Shown here piece by piece: positions 47,601 through 55,352 of a DNA stretch of 64,000 nt (positions are counted from its first letter, which is position 1; each line of letters begins with the position of its first letter). Made by a program: the position numbers and the translations under genes. Below the pieces are notes generated by a model, which was given only the letters and a program-made list of their open reading frames with translations, was not told the origin of the DNA and ran no database searches. This DNA comes from Paludibacteraceae bacterium (lineage in GTDB: Bacteria; Bacteroidota; Bacteroidia; Bacteroidales; Paludibacteraceae). The stretch spans positions 1 to 64,000 of the forward strand of contig JAFXPK010000053.1 of NCBI GenBank assembly GCA_017527905.1, in the 5' to 3' direction.

Positions 47601-48762
47601 CCGTCAACACACCCACAGGAGGCTGTATGATGCGGAATCCGTTCTCCACGTAATCTTCCCCCTCGCAAATGTAGACATTGATCGGGAAATACTTCTGCAG
47701 GACAGTCAATTCAAGGCTGACCGTGGCCGAGGCGGAGCATGTGGCGGGATTAGCGATCAAGTTGGTGTACCCGAACGTGCCCACATTCACCTGTGGCGGC
47801 AAATCGAAGTTATGGAGGCTATAGGATTCCCCTTGACAGATAGTGTCCCGAATGGTAACATCTCCCCCCGTATAGGAATCGGTGACGTAAGCGCTCTGAA
47901 TAAATTGGCAGCCCGTCGCGGATGTGATCTCACAGAATATGTTCATATCTCCCCCATTAAAGGTACGGGTCGAGACGCGCGTCGTGTCTCCATTGTCCCA
48001 ACGGTAGGAAGGGAAACCTTCCGGTGCGGCCAAGGAGAAACTAGCCCCCTCACACACATCCAGGCTCAGTTTGTTAGGCGCACAGGAGGCGGTGAAATAG
48101 GCGTATCCGTAATGCCCGAAGAGGAAACAGTCGTACGTGATGAACTGGACCTGCACCTCCTGCCCAATGAAGGGCGTCAAATCAAGCCCGATCTTCGACC
48201 AATCCCGCCAACGCACCGTATGATACTCATTGCCCTCTGTATACGAAAAGTCATGGAAGCCCTCCAATCCGGCGGCGGCGGTGACATCATAGACGGAACA
48301 ATCATTCACCAACTTGCCATTCTTGTCTGTGACACGGATGACGAAACGAGGCTGGAATGCGAACTCATGGCCGGGATCCTCCATCACCACAGCAAAGTTG
48401 ACGAACAACAGGGAATTGTCGGGGTCAACAATGTAGTGATACACGATCGCCTCCGACTCGCCTCCGATACTGTCATTGCCCAAACGGATGGACTTCGACT
48501 CTCCATCAGGGATGAGTTTCAGCCTGTTGCCGGTATGGGGATCATACCCTTGCTCTTCATTCAGATGATGTCGTTTCGGATTGATCCCTAAATCCTCAAA
48601 GGGGTTGTCGGTCATACCTGTATAGAAGTCCACATAGGAGGCGGAGATGTCCATGAAATCGGGGCATCCATTGTAGGGTATTGCCTGAGAAACAGATAAG
48701 GCTCCCCCTATGACGCCCAACAGCATCCCTAGCAAGACTTTCCTTATCACTTGGTTTCTCAT
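44653..48762 (-). CDS. T9SS type B secreted protein with PKD-like and DUF1566-like domains (1369 aa)
   Basis: A signal peptide (LLGMLLGVIGGALSVSQA) is followed by a region with a jelly-roll-like pattern (about 25-240), then PKD-like units containing the motif CEG and CDSI (SYRWDNGDTTRVS at about 260, further units to 560). Two DUF1566/Lcl-type lectin-like modules follow near residues 700 and 887, each with GWYIP(A/T) and paired Trp/Cys, then more CDSI-type repeats. The end is a type B T9SS sorting domain (gliding-motility-associated CTD): SFTPNNNGVNDVF, IHDRYGLLV, GWDGRYRGEPADAGVYLYTV. It is therefore exported by T9SS and anchored or released at the surface. Function unknown; adhesion is a guess from the domain types. 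A TATCTTTG box at 48814-48807 may be its promoter. Confidence 0.93.
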   Translation of the reverse strand: MRNQVIRKVLLGMLLGVIGGALSVSQAIPYNGCPDFMDISASYVDFYTGMTDNPFEDLGINPKRHHLNEEQGYDPHTGNRLKLIPDGESKSIRLGNDSIGGESEAIVYHYIVDPDNSLLFVNFAVVMEDPGHEFAFQPRFVIRVTDKNGKLVNDCSVYDVTAAAGLEGFHDFSYTEGNEYHTVRWRDWSKIGLDLTPFIGQEVQVQFITYDCFLFGHYGYAYFTASCAPNKLSLDVCEGASFSLAAPEGFPSYRWDNGDTTRVSTRTFNGGDMNIFCEITSATGCQFIQSAYVTDSYTGGDVTIRDTICQGESYSLHNFDLPPQVNVGTFGYTNLIANPATCSASATVSLELTVLQKYFPINVYICEGEDYVENGFRIIQPPVGVLTDTLKFERSRQRCDSIVCLRLVVNDTRNLSNELKGELHPCTNQVVTYSSELEDNLSQYKWDLPANVKVVSGEHSPQIALYFTSEEPATLTLIGENGCGTSASPYTVYPYPSYYKILSDTICQGESYSNGSISLGKQEKSGFFTSTHSFQTKKGCDSTIVLQLTVLPIPQVAFEVSPNKGIHCDSSMLRLSVKSSGSTLIYHQCDPSPVSIGDVYCSDGSFVSIDSFPTSGKQAEGVVYHYDDTEGYAYVVHLFEPSQTMQWSTAEYDIPALENQQYLPNLLEDMDGFGHTALIRGTGDANEYPLAWSADLEHGWYIPAIGELRKMFGSVSLVNASLNRLGGDTLFFNNYDAFQGGRSFYYFSSSEYNDAWACCFKSDFFIYAIPKNSYRPTRYSRKVKLSNWSQPKYKMGDLVTNADGSQGIVLCVSPDGKTGTMIAMEDIDSIRIQNTEEPFADTLMTQVDDRLYTTHGYECTRKYRELGDSSQYPAAWAVDFENGWYIPTRAEMNLLYSNLTLFDSVLYVNNGTTFPAEDYWTCDVTLHPYGYVFSIPQGNFDYAWLTEGLSIRPMRQFTVCEDYTEYEDTTLSYHWNTGETTPNIVDYPTHTTNYEVTILSNGGKCSSKHDTTIYVQSVDPISLNKTICHGQVYKDDYFEASESGVYQAEADNGECTQKIILNLTVLDAQDTTRVSDVTCQGATYKRNGFLLQPSLPGIVYDTATLSDGNGCDSVICLRLEVLPAQRDTQYAHVCQNEGYYKDGFEIPAFQPAGLQYKERSELNEEGCTFIHVLALTVDTVYQISMVDSICFMERYQRNGFDFVADEEGYSVHYQTLTSSTHCDSILSLSVKAFPKTEYTYSDTILFGDTYHDRNFDLPAQTVAGLHTFDTTYANSNGCDSIVTLLLYVRNEDDVDIPTSFTPNNNGVNDVFMEGYEIFIHDRYGLLVCHSTNGWDGRYRGEPADAGVYLYTVRFKNGKEKRGTVEILKE

Positions 48763-48803
48763 ACAAATACTAGCCCTTTATATTGTTCAAAAAAGATTTC
48801 ACT

Positions 48804-49832
48804 TTACAAAGATAACTTTTTTAACTCTTTTTTTGCCTTTTCCAAAGAATCAATTATGCTATCGCACCATAAATCGAACTCCGGATCGGGGCATTGGCAC
48901 TCCGGATGGGCGAGAACGTAATCAATGGTTTGCTTCACACCCTTGGAGAACGGGACGCTCGTGACATAATCGGGCACCGCTCTTTTCAGCTTCGTGTTAT
49001 CGAAAACGACCGAGTTGGATTTGTCACCGATCAAGCTACCCAACAAGTCATAATGCCCGACTTCCGCCAAGAACTCGGAGGAGACATAGTAGGGTTTCAG
49101 CTTCACGCCCAACGCCTGCGCGATGGATTTGTATATCTGGTTCCACGTCAGGGTCTCGTCCGAAGTGATCTGGAAGGCCTCCCCTATCGCATGCGGATTG
49201 CCCATCAAGCCCACGAAGGCCTTGGCGAAATCGCTGTTGTGCGTCATGGTCCATAGGGAGGTGCCATCGCCTTGAATGATGACCGGCTTCCCCTCCAACA
49301 TACGTTTCACGACCTGCCAGCTACCCTTGTCGCCATGCACGCCCAACGGCACGGAACGCTCGTCATAGGTGTGGCTCGGGCGCACGATCGTGATCGGAAA
49401 GCCCGTCTGACGGTATTGGTCGAGGAAGAACTCCTCACACTCGATCTTCTCCCTGGAGTACTGCCAGTAAGGGTTCGCCAGCGTCGTCCCCTCCGTGATC
49501 AAGTAGGAGGCCAACGGCTTATGGTAGGCAGAGGCGCTACTGATGAAGATGAACTGATTCGTCCTCCCCGCGAAGAGACGGAAGTCACGCTCGGCCTGTT
49601 CCTTGTGGAAGATGATGAAGTCACAGACCACATCGAACTTCATGCCGGCGATCTTGGCCTTCACCTCAGCCTCGTCATTCACATCATTCACACGAATGGA
49701 CTTCACATTGTCAGGAAGTTGAACCGAACGATTGCCACGGTTCAACAGGAACAACTGATGCCCCTCAGCCGCCAACCTTTTCGTGATCGCCATGCTGATG
49801 GTACCTGTTCCACCAATAAATAAAACATTCAT
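48804..49832 (-). CDS. NAD(P)-dependent extended SDR (epimerase/dehydratase family)
   Basis: A 342-residue Rossmann-fold enzyme. The dinucleotide loop is IGGTGTISMAI near the N-terminus and the YSREKIE sequence holds the catalytic Tyr-x3-Lys; Ser in FISSASAYH completes the triad. This subgroup, close to plant CSP41-like proteins and NAD-dependent dehydratases, often lacks a known substrate; a nucleotide sugar is typical for the superfamily. The lysine-rich C-terminus (KAKKELKKLSL) overlaps the likely promoter of the next gene. Confidence 0.9.
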   Translation of the reverse strand: MNVLFIGGTGTISMAITKRLAAEGHQLFLLNRGNRSVQLPDNVKSIRVNDVNDEAEVKAKIAGMKFDVVCDFIIFHKEQAERDFRLFAGRTNQFIFISSASAYHKPLASYLITEGTTLANPYWQYSREKIECEEFFLDQYRQTGFPITIVRPSHTYDERSVPLGVHGDKGSWQVVKRMLEGKPVIIQGDGTSLWTMTHNSDFAKAFVGLMGNPHAIGEAFQITSDETLTWNQIYKSIAQALGVKLKPYYVSSEFLAEVGHYDLLGSLIGDKSNSVVFDNTKLKRAVPDYVTSVPFSKGVKQTIDYVLAHPECQCPDPEFDLWCDSIIDSLEKAKKELKKLSL

Positions 49833-49853
49833 ACTTATAAATTTTTAATAGGA

Positions 49854-50039
49854 TTATTTATGTCGATTCGCTCTTTTCCTGCGATACTCCGCCTTCATCT
49901 TGGCGGAATCGGAGCCATGAGCACCCTTGATGTAGGAGGTCTTCTTCGCCTTGGTCTTCACCTTGGTGCTCTTATTGTTATCGTTATCGGACGATTTACG
50001 GAAAACCTTCCCATGTTCTATGATGTGTTCTATGTCCAT
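49854..50039 (-). CDS. Small basic protein of unknown function (61 aa)
   Basis: A very basic, Lys/Arg-rich peptide with no signal sequence. It begins MDIEHIIEHGKVFRKSS, has a low-complexity linker (NDNNKSTKVKTKAKK) and ends in KAEYRRKRANRHK, a composition seen in nucleic-acid or ribosome-associated small proteins. It lies on the same strand between the CCA-adding enzyme (36 bases upstream) and the SDR gene (22 bases downstream), fitting an operon position. No family recognised. Confidence 0.6.
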   Translation of the reverse strand: MDIEHIIEHGKVFRKSSDNDNNKSTKVKTKAKKTSYIKGAHGSDSAKMKAEYRRKRANRHK

Positions 50040-50074
50040 AATAAAAAGAATATGAGTGGTTAAAATTCAAGCCA

Positions 50075-51484
50075 TTATGCCTCCTTGGGAGTAAGTCCGA
50101 GCTCCTTCGCCTTCTCGATCATGAACTGGTAGGCGGGTTCATACTCGTTCGGAATGATACCGTCCAGGATGGCATCCTTGATGGCCGTCTTGATGTCTCC
50201 GATGGCGCGGCAAGGGGTGAGGTCGAAGATGCGCATGATTTCCTCGCCCGTGATAGGCGGTTGGAAATTGCGCACACGGTCTTTCTCCTCAATCTCCTTC
50301 AGTTTCTCGCGCACGATGCGGAAGTTATCACGGTATCGGCGCACCTTGTCGGCGTTCTTGGAGGTGATGTCGGCGTCGCAAAGGATCATCAGCGCATCAA
50401 TGTCGTCGCCCGCATCGAAGAGCAAACGGCGGACGGCGGAGTCGGTCACGGTCTCCTCCACCAGGGAGATGGGACGCATGTGGAGTTCCACCATCTTCTG
50501 GACGAACTTCATATGCTCGTTCAGCGGGAGTTTCATGAGGGTGAAGATTTTAGGGATCATCTTGGCGCCCACGTAGTTGTGGTTATGGAATGTCCAACCG
50601 ATCCGATTGTCCCACTTCTTCGTGACGGGTTTCGCCACGTCATGGAAGAGGGCCGCCCAGCGCAACCAGAGGTCGTCCGATTGCTCCGCCACAGCGTCCA
50701 GCACCTGCATCGTGTGCAGGAAGTTATCCTTATGTCCCCTGCCCTCCTTTTCCTCCACACCGCATAGCCTATGGATCTCGGGCAATATGAGTTCCAGCAA
50801 GCCACAACGCTCCAGCAGGTCGAAACCCACGGACGGCCGTGGCGAAGCCATGATTTTATTCAGTTCATCAACGATACGCTCCTTCGAGATGATGGAGATG
50901 CGCTCCTTCATGCGGCAGATAGCGTCAAAGGTGTTCGCATCGATGAAGAAACGCAATTGGGTGGCGAAACGTATGCAACGCATCATGCGGAGCGGGTCGT
51001 CACTGAAGGTGATGTCCGGGTCGAGCGGAGTACGGATAATCATGTTACGGATATCCTCCATGCCTCCGAACGGGTCCACCAACTCTCCGAAACGCTTCTC
51101 GTTCAAGCAGATAGCCAACGCATTGATGGTGAAGTCGCGACGGTTCTGGTCATCCTCCAGCGTGCCGTCCTCGACGATGGGTTTGCGGGAATCTTCCCGG
51201 TACGACTCTTTCCTGGCGCCGACGAACTCCACCTCCATATCGCCCCGTTTCACCTGGGCGGTACCGAAGTTCTTGAAGACAGCCAACGTGCTTCCCTTCC
51301 ATTTCTTGTGGAAAGCCTCCGCCACCTCGATGCCGCTACCGACCACCACCACATCAATATCGTTCGAGGGACGCTTCAGGAAGATGTCGCGCACAAAACC
51401 GCCTATCACGTAGCACTCCACGCCCTTCTTGTCCGCCACCTCGGAAATCGACTTGAAAATATTATTGTTTATATATTCTTTCAC
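50075..51484 (-). CDS. cca: CCA tRNA nucleotidyltransferase with HD domain
   Basis: A 469-residue class II nucleotidyltransferase that adds or repairs the 3' CCA of tRNA. The polymerase head has GGFVRDIFLKRPSNDIDVVV with the catalytic Asp pair, followed by RRDFTINALA and the DPLRMMRCIRFA motif that recognises ATP/CTP. The C-terminal half contains an HD phosphohydrolase domain (ALFHDVAKP; HNHNYVGA), as in many bacterial Cca proteins. In Bacteroidota a single bifunctional enzyme is usual; poly(A) polymerase is the alternative within the family. Confidence 0.92.
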   Translation of the reverse strand: MKEYINNNIFKSISEVADKKGVECYVIGGFVRDIFLKRPSNDIDVVVVGSGIEVAEAFHKKWKGSTLAVFKNFGTAQVKRGDMEVEFVGARKESYREDSRKPIVEDGTLEDDQNRRDFTINALAICLNEKRFGELVDPFGGMEDIRNMIIRTPLDPDITFSDDPLRMMRCIRFATQLRFFIDANTFDAICRMKERISIISKERIVDELNKIMASPRPSVGFDLLERCGLLELILPEIHRLCGVEEKEGRGHKDNFLHTMQVLDAVAEQSDDLWLRWAALFHDVAKPVTKKWDNRIGWTFHNHNYVGAKMIPKIFTLMKLPLNEHMKFVQKMVELHMRPISLVEETVTDSAVRRLLFDAGDDIDALMILCDADITSKNADKVRRYRDNFRIVREKLKEIEEKDRVRNFQPPITGEEIMRIFDLTPCRAIGDIKTAIKDAILDGIIPNEYEPAYQFMIEKAKELGLTPKEA

Positions 51485-51533
51485 AACAAAACTTCTTCTT
51501 ATCCTTAATTACGCGAAATTACATAAAAATCAC

Positions 51534-51554
51534 TCTCCCACAAATAGCGGGAGA
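51534..51554 (-). terminator. Probable terminator after hisA
   Basis: On the minus strand TCTCCC pairs with GGGAGA around a nine-base loop and is followed within three bases by ATTTTTATG. It lies about 60 bases after the hisA stop. The rest of the 51485-51616 gap holds no gene I can support. Confidence 0.5.
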
Positions 51555-51616
51555 CAAACAAAACCACTTGGCGAACGCATTAGGTGGGAAGCGGTCTGTC
51601 TCTTCTTCTGATGATT

Positions 51617-52339
51617 TTACCCGATGAATTTCGTCAAATCAGCCATTGTGATCCGGCCCTCATAGATGGCCTTCCCCGTAATGACGGCAGGCACATTCGC
51701 CTCCTGCAATGCCTCGATGTCCGCCATGGAGCTTACGCCTCCGCTGGCGATCAGGTAGAGGTCCGGGAATTGCGCCAAAATCTTTTTATAGAGGTCGATG
51801 GATGGTCCCTGCAACATACCGTCCTTGCTGATGTCGGTGCAGATTACCTTGTCCACACCCTGCGCCTTGAACTTCTCCACGAAAGGCAACAGGTCCGCAT
51901 CGGTCGTCTCGATCCAACCGCCCACGGCAATCTTCTCGTTCTTGACATCCGCCCCAAGGATAATGCGCTCTGAACCGAACTTCTCAATCCATGAAGAGAA
52001 GACGTCCGGCTTCTTCACGGCGATGCTACCGCCTGTGATCATCTTCGCACCGCTCTCGAAGGCGATGCGCAGGTCCTCGTCACTCTTCAGACCGCCACCG
52101 AAGTCGATGGTGAGGCTCGTATGCGTAGCGATGGACTCCAGCACCTTGTAGTTCACGATGTGCTGCGCCTTCGCACCGTCCAAGTCCACCAGGTGCAAGC
52201 GCTTAACGCCCGCATCCTCGAACATCTTAGCCACCTCCAAAGGGTTCTCGTTATAGACTTTCTTTTGCTCGTAATCTCCTTGGGAGAGGCGGACGCACTT
52301 GGCGTCGATGATATCAATGGCTGGTATAATCTCTATCAT
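51617..52339 (-). CDS. hisA: HisA, phosphoribosylformimino-5-aminoimidazole carboxamide ribotide isomerase
   Basis: Catalyses the Amadori rearrangement of ProFAR to PRFAR in histidine synthesis. The 240-residue TIM barrel has both phosphate-binding half-barrel motifs ([16 protein letters not shown]) and the two catalytic Asp residues, in IPAIDI at the N-terminus and in [10 protein letters not shown] in the second half. Histidine genes usually cluster (hisH-hisA-hisF), but here none is adjacent; instead hisA overlaps a redox membrane gene by four bases. This window shows no other his gene. Confidence 0.96.
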   Translation of the reverse strand: MIEIIPAIDIIDAKCVRLSQGDYEQKKVYNENPLEVAKMFEDAGVKRLHLVDLDGAKAQHIVNYKVLESIATHTSLTIDFGGGLKSDEDLRIAFESGAKMITGGSIAVKKPDVFSSWIEKFGSERIILGADVKNEKIAVGGWIETTDADLLPFVEKFKAQGVDKVICTDISKDGMLQGPSIDLYKKILAQFPDLYLIASGGVSSMADIEALQEANVPAVITGKAIYEGRITMADLTKFIG

Positions 52340-53238
52340 GGTTTATTTTTTACGAATTCGACAATATCTTTTTCATTAAACGTGGCATTACTCATGACCT
52401 TCGAGACTTCTCCGTCCTCCGTCAGTAGGATGAGAGGAAGGGTACCTTGGGTTATCTTGAGGAAATCCCTTGGTGAAAGAAAGTCATAGCGAACAGGGAC
52501 CACCTCCGTCTCTTCAATGAACTTCTGGAGCCGGACGGAGTCTCCGATGACGAACCAATGCACAGGATCAAGCGAAGCGCCGGCATGGCGCAGTGCGATA
52601 TCCAATTTGCGGGACGCCATCTTACAATGCTTACAGCCCGTGCTGACGAAAGCGAGGATTCGCCTACCATCTTCCTTCAGCTCAGGATGTTGCGAAACGA
52701 GTTGCGCATAGTCGTCGGGGGAATAGCCGACGCTCTTCGTCCCGAATCCGTACGGAGCCTTGAGCACGAAGGCGAAGACCAAGGAACCCACCAATACGAC
52801 GGCCAGCAACGCAGGGCGCCAATTCGCCTTCCAGTCCTCCAGATTCCACCCAAGGAACAAAAGGACACCCAACAGGAGGTTCTTCGCCATGGAAACAAGA
52901 GGTTTCATCTCGACAAAGTCGCCGAAACAGTGGCAATTGTCACTCTTTCCGGTAATAGCTAAATAGAGGAGATAAACGGAGAAGAAAAGCAACAAGGCCG
53001 CGGAAAGCCGAGAAGCCAGCTTCCCGTAGAGTCCCGTGACAAGGCAAACACCCAAAAACATCTCCGTGAAAAGTAGTGCCCTGACTAAAAACGAAGACAC
53101 GCCCAGACTGAACCAGTCTAGACCATAGATGAATAATTCGAATGAATCGACTGATAAAAACTTCAAGACGGCGGAGACAATAAACATGACACCCGCCACC
53201 GACCTACAGAGAAAAAGAATCTTCGTCTTATCTAGCAT
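52336..53238 (-). CDS. MauE/DoxX-like membrane protein fused to a thioredoxin-like domain (300 aa)
   Basis: The N-terminal half has four or five membrane segments of the MauE/DoxX type, with a C102-x-C104 pair in [10 protein letters not shown] between segments. The C-terminal 130 residues look like a thioredoxin-fold domain with C202-x-x-C205 ([15 protein letters not shown]) and [11 protein letters not shown] with the cis-Pro. MauE is required for disulfide formation in methylamine dehydrogenase maturation, and such fusions are thought to drive disulfide exchange in the periplasm. Directly upstream is a small exported Cys-rich peptide, a plausible substrate. The stop overlaps the hisA start by four bases, so hisA is probably translated from the same mRNA. 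Confidence 0.85.
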   Translation of the reverse strand: MLDKTKILFLCRSVAGVMFIVSAVLKFLSVDSFELFIYGLDWFSLGVSSFLVRALLFTEMFLGVCLVTGLYGKLASRLSAALLLFFSVYLLYLAITGKSDNCHCFGDFVEMKPLVSMAKNLLLGVLLFLGWNLEDWKANWRPALLAVVLVGSLVFAFVLKAPYGFGTKSVGYSPDDYAQLVSQHPELKEDGRRILAFVSTGCKHCKMASRKLDIALRHAGASLDPVHWFVIGDSVRLQKFIEETEVVPVRYDFLSPRDFLKITQGTLPLILLTEDGEVSKVMSNATFNEKDIVEFVKNKP

Positions 53239-53322
53239 AACTATAGGTGGGTTCTATTTACTGGAAAAAAATCCAGCGCACATAGCTTTGTCTTTTTTAT
53301 TAAACGGGTGAGCCCTGATGAC

Positions 53323-53517
53323 TCATATAGCGGTACATTCCATTTCCTCGGAATCCTCCAATTCGGAGCAATTTCCCTCTTGGTCATAGAATTGGGTGAC
53401 CGTGTTTCTCGATTTGCACTCACAATCTGTCGTACTAGCCGTACAAGCAGTGAATGACGGAAGAGTCGAGCCTGCCAACAAAGTCAATCCCACCCAAAAT
53501 TTAATCTTACTTATCAT
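53323..53517 (-). CDS. Small exported Cys-rich peptide (64 aa)
   Basis: An N-terminal signal segment (KIKFWVGLTLLAGSTLPSF) leads to a mature part of about 40 residues with five cysteines (TAC, DCEC, GNC, MEC) and many acidic residues; the segment SFTAC could also be a lipobox. A perfect Bacteroidota promoter lies upstream at 53560-53591, giving a leader of about 35 bases, which supports a real gene despite its size. It resembles in architecture, not in sequence, the NVEALA-type small peptides of Bacteroidota. It precedes the MauE-thioredoxin gene by 84 bases. Function unknown. Confidence 0.75.
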   Translation of the reverse strand: MISKIKFWVGLTLLAGSTLPSFTACTASTTDCECKSRNTVTQFYDQEGNCSELEDSEEMECTAI

Positions 53518-53559
53518 ATTAACAATATTTTACGGCAATATGCATTGCCAAAATCCGCG

Positions 53560-53591
53560 CAAATGTAACACTTTACAATTAGACCACCAAA
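53560..53591 (-). promoter_or_regulatory. Canonical promoter of the Cys-rich peptide / MauE-Trx / hisA cluster
   Basis: On the minus strand TTTG (53591-53588), exactly 20 bases, then TACATTTG (53567-53560): both boxes are perfect. The next gene on this strand is the 64-aa peptide at 53517. No other promoter was seen before the MauE-Trx and hisA genes. Confidence 0.75.
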
Positions 53592-53616
53592 CAAGCGGAA
53601 TCATACACAGTCAAAA

Positions 53617-55290
53617 TTACAAAACAAATTTCAACAGCACACCGTCGTTTTGCTTGACGTCAACGGAGAAAGGGGCATTAAATGACATTTTTTGTCTAAA
53701 TCGAATTCCTGACAACATATCCGTAAAGGAGCGTTCCTTCCCGTCATCCGGCAACTGCAGAACATCAAAAGCGTGTTGCGGAATATTGATTTTCAGCCTC
53801 ACATCATTGTTCTCGAAATTAACCACAATCAAAAGGCATTCCTTCCCGTACTTGCGGAAGAAGGCATATTGCTTATGTGTATTGTAATCCGGGTTGTTAA
53901 AGTTCGCATAAGTCAAATCGAAGAAGGAGCCTTCAGCGATCGCCTTCTCCTTCTTGCAGACATTGAGCAGAGAGGCATAGAATGAGCGCAGATCGTTCTC
54001 CTCCTTGGTCGATTGTCCGGACAGCCAACGTTGGATAGTCGGAACCGCCCAATAATCGAATATCGTGGTGCGTCCGTCGATGCCACTGAAACCAGCCTTA
54101 TCCATCGCCTTCTCGCCCAGTTCCTGACCGAAATAGAGCATGACAGGCCCCGTATTGATGCACGAGGCGACAATCATGGCAGGTCTGCCCTTCAACGCAT
54201 CGGAAGCGAAGAAATCGGAGGCGACACGCTGCTCGTCATGGTTCTCAAGGAAATTCAACATATGGGATTCTATGCCTGAGAGTCGCTGCCAGCAATCCGT
54301 CACAGCGTGACAAGAGTTCTCATTGCACATGATGCCGCGAAGCGTATCATAGAGCCCCACCTTATCGTACAAGTAATCGAACTTACCGTCGAATATGAAG
54401 CTTCTATATTGGGACGGATCGTACGTCTCCGCAATGAAGATCAGTTCCGGATATTTCTCTTTGACAGAAGGGATGACCCAACTCCAGAACTCGACAGGCA
54501 CCATCTCCGCCATATCGCAGCGGAATCCGTCAACCCCTAAGCCGCACCAATACAGGAGGATGTCGAGCATCTTTTGCCAAGTGTCCGGTCTAGGCACGAA
54601 ATCACGGGAATGTCCATTCCGATAGTCAATGCCATAGTTCAACTTGACCGTCTCGTACCACTCGTAGATACCTGGATTATTGGAGAAGAAATCATTACCC
54701 GTCACCTTACAAGGCATCTCCGTATAGGGTTCCTTCTCACCCGCGTAGAGGTCCATGTGACCCGCGAAAGGCTGGTTGACAAGGTAATAGAAATTATTTT
54801 GGTTCGAGAAGAACACCTCCTTCACGTCATCCTCCCCCAAGTCCCTGACACCTTTCGGTTTCGCATCGGAGAAATACTGACGGGCCACGTGATTCGGGAC
54901 GAAGTCCATGATGACCTTCAAGCCCGCCTTATGGGTACGTTTCACCAGGTCAGCGAACTCTTTCCTACGGTTCTCCACCTTCGTGGCCAAGTCAGGGTCT
55001 ATATCGTAATAATCTTTGATCGCATAGGGAGAGCCCGCCTTGCCCTTGACGACAGCGGGATGGTCCTTGCGTATGCCATACTTGCTATAGTCCGTTTGGG
55101 TGGCATGTTCAATGACACCCGTATACCATACATGTGTGGCGCCCAAATCACGGATACTCCGTAATCGTTCATCGGTAAAATCACTAAGTTTGCCGCAACC
55201 GTTTTGGAAAAGGTCGCCATTCTCCACCAAACGTTCGTTTGTGTTCCCGAACAGTCTCGGAAGCACTTGGTAAATGATGATTTTATCCAT
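53617..55290 (-). CDS. Cytoplasmic GH13 alpha-amylase-family protein
   Basis: A (beta/alpha)8 glycoside hydrolase of about 557 residues, without signal peptide, so intracellular. The four GH13 regions are present: DFVPNHVA (I), GFRCDMAEMV with the nucleophile Asp (II), FIAETYD with the acid/base Glu (III) and FLENHDEQR with the transition-state Asp (IV). I start at 55290 (MDKIIIYQVLPRLF); the frame runs to 55332 but the extra residues are unlike the family. Substrate is an alpha-glucan or maltooligosaccharide. Follows the PurF-like gene by 62 bases with no evident functional link. Confidence 0.93.
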   Translation of the reverse strand: MDKIIIYQVLPRLFGNTNERLVENGDLFQNGCGKLSDFTDERLRSIRDLGATHVWYTGVIEHATQTDYSKYGIRKDHPAVVKGKAGSPYAIKDYYDIDPDLATKVENRRKEFADLVKRTHKAGLKVIMDFVPNHVARQYFSDAKPKGVRDLGEDDVKEVFFSNQNNFYYLVNQPFAGHMDLYAGEKEPYTEMPCKVTGNDFFSNNPGIYEWYETVKLNYGIDYRNGHSRDFVPRPDTWQKMLDILLYWCGLGVDGFRCDMAEMVPVEFWSWVIPSVKEKYPELIFIAETYDPSQYRSFIFDGKFDYLYDKVGLYDTLRGIMCNENSCHAVTDCWQRLSGIESHMLNFLENHDEQRVASDFFASDALKGRPAMIVASCINTGPVMLYFGQELGEKAMDKAGFSGIDGRTTIFDYWAVPTIQRWLSGQSTKEENDLRSFYASLLNVCKKEKAIAEGSFFDLTYANFNNPDYNTHKQYAFFRKYGKECLLIVVNFENNDVRLKINIPQHAFDVLQLPDDGKERSFTDMLSGIRFRQKMSFNAPFSVDVKQNDGVLLKFVL

Positions 55291-55352
55291 ATTCACACAT
55301 CCGTAAGTTAACAATATTATCTCTAAAGCCACATACGGTCAGCGACCCGACA

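Noticed and set aside
47386-48591. Plus-strand frame of 401 codons
   Set aside because: Antisense to the T9SS type B protein; no domain or signal.
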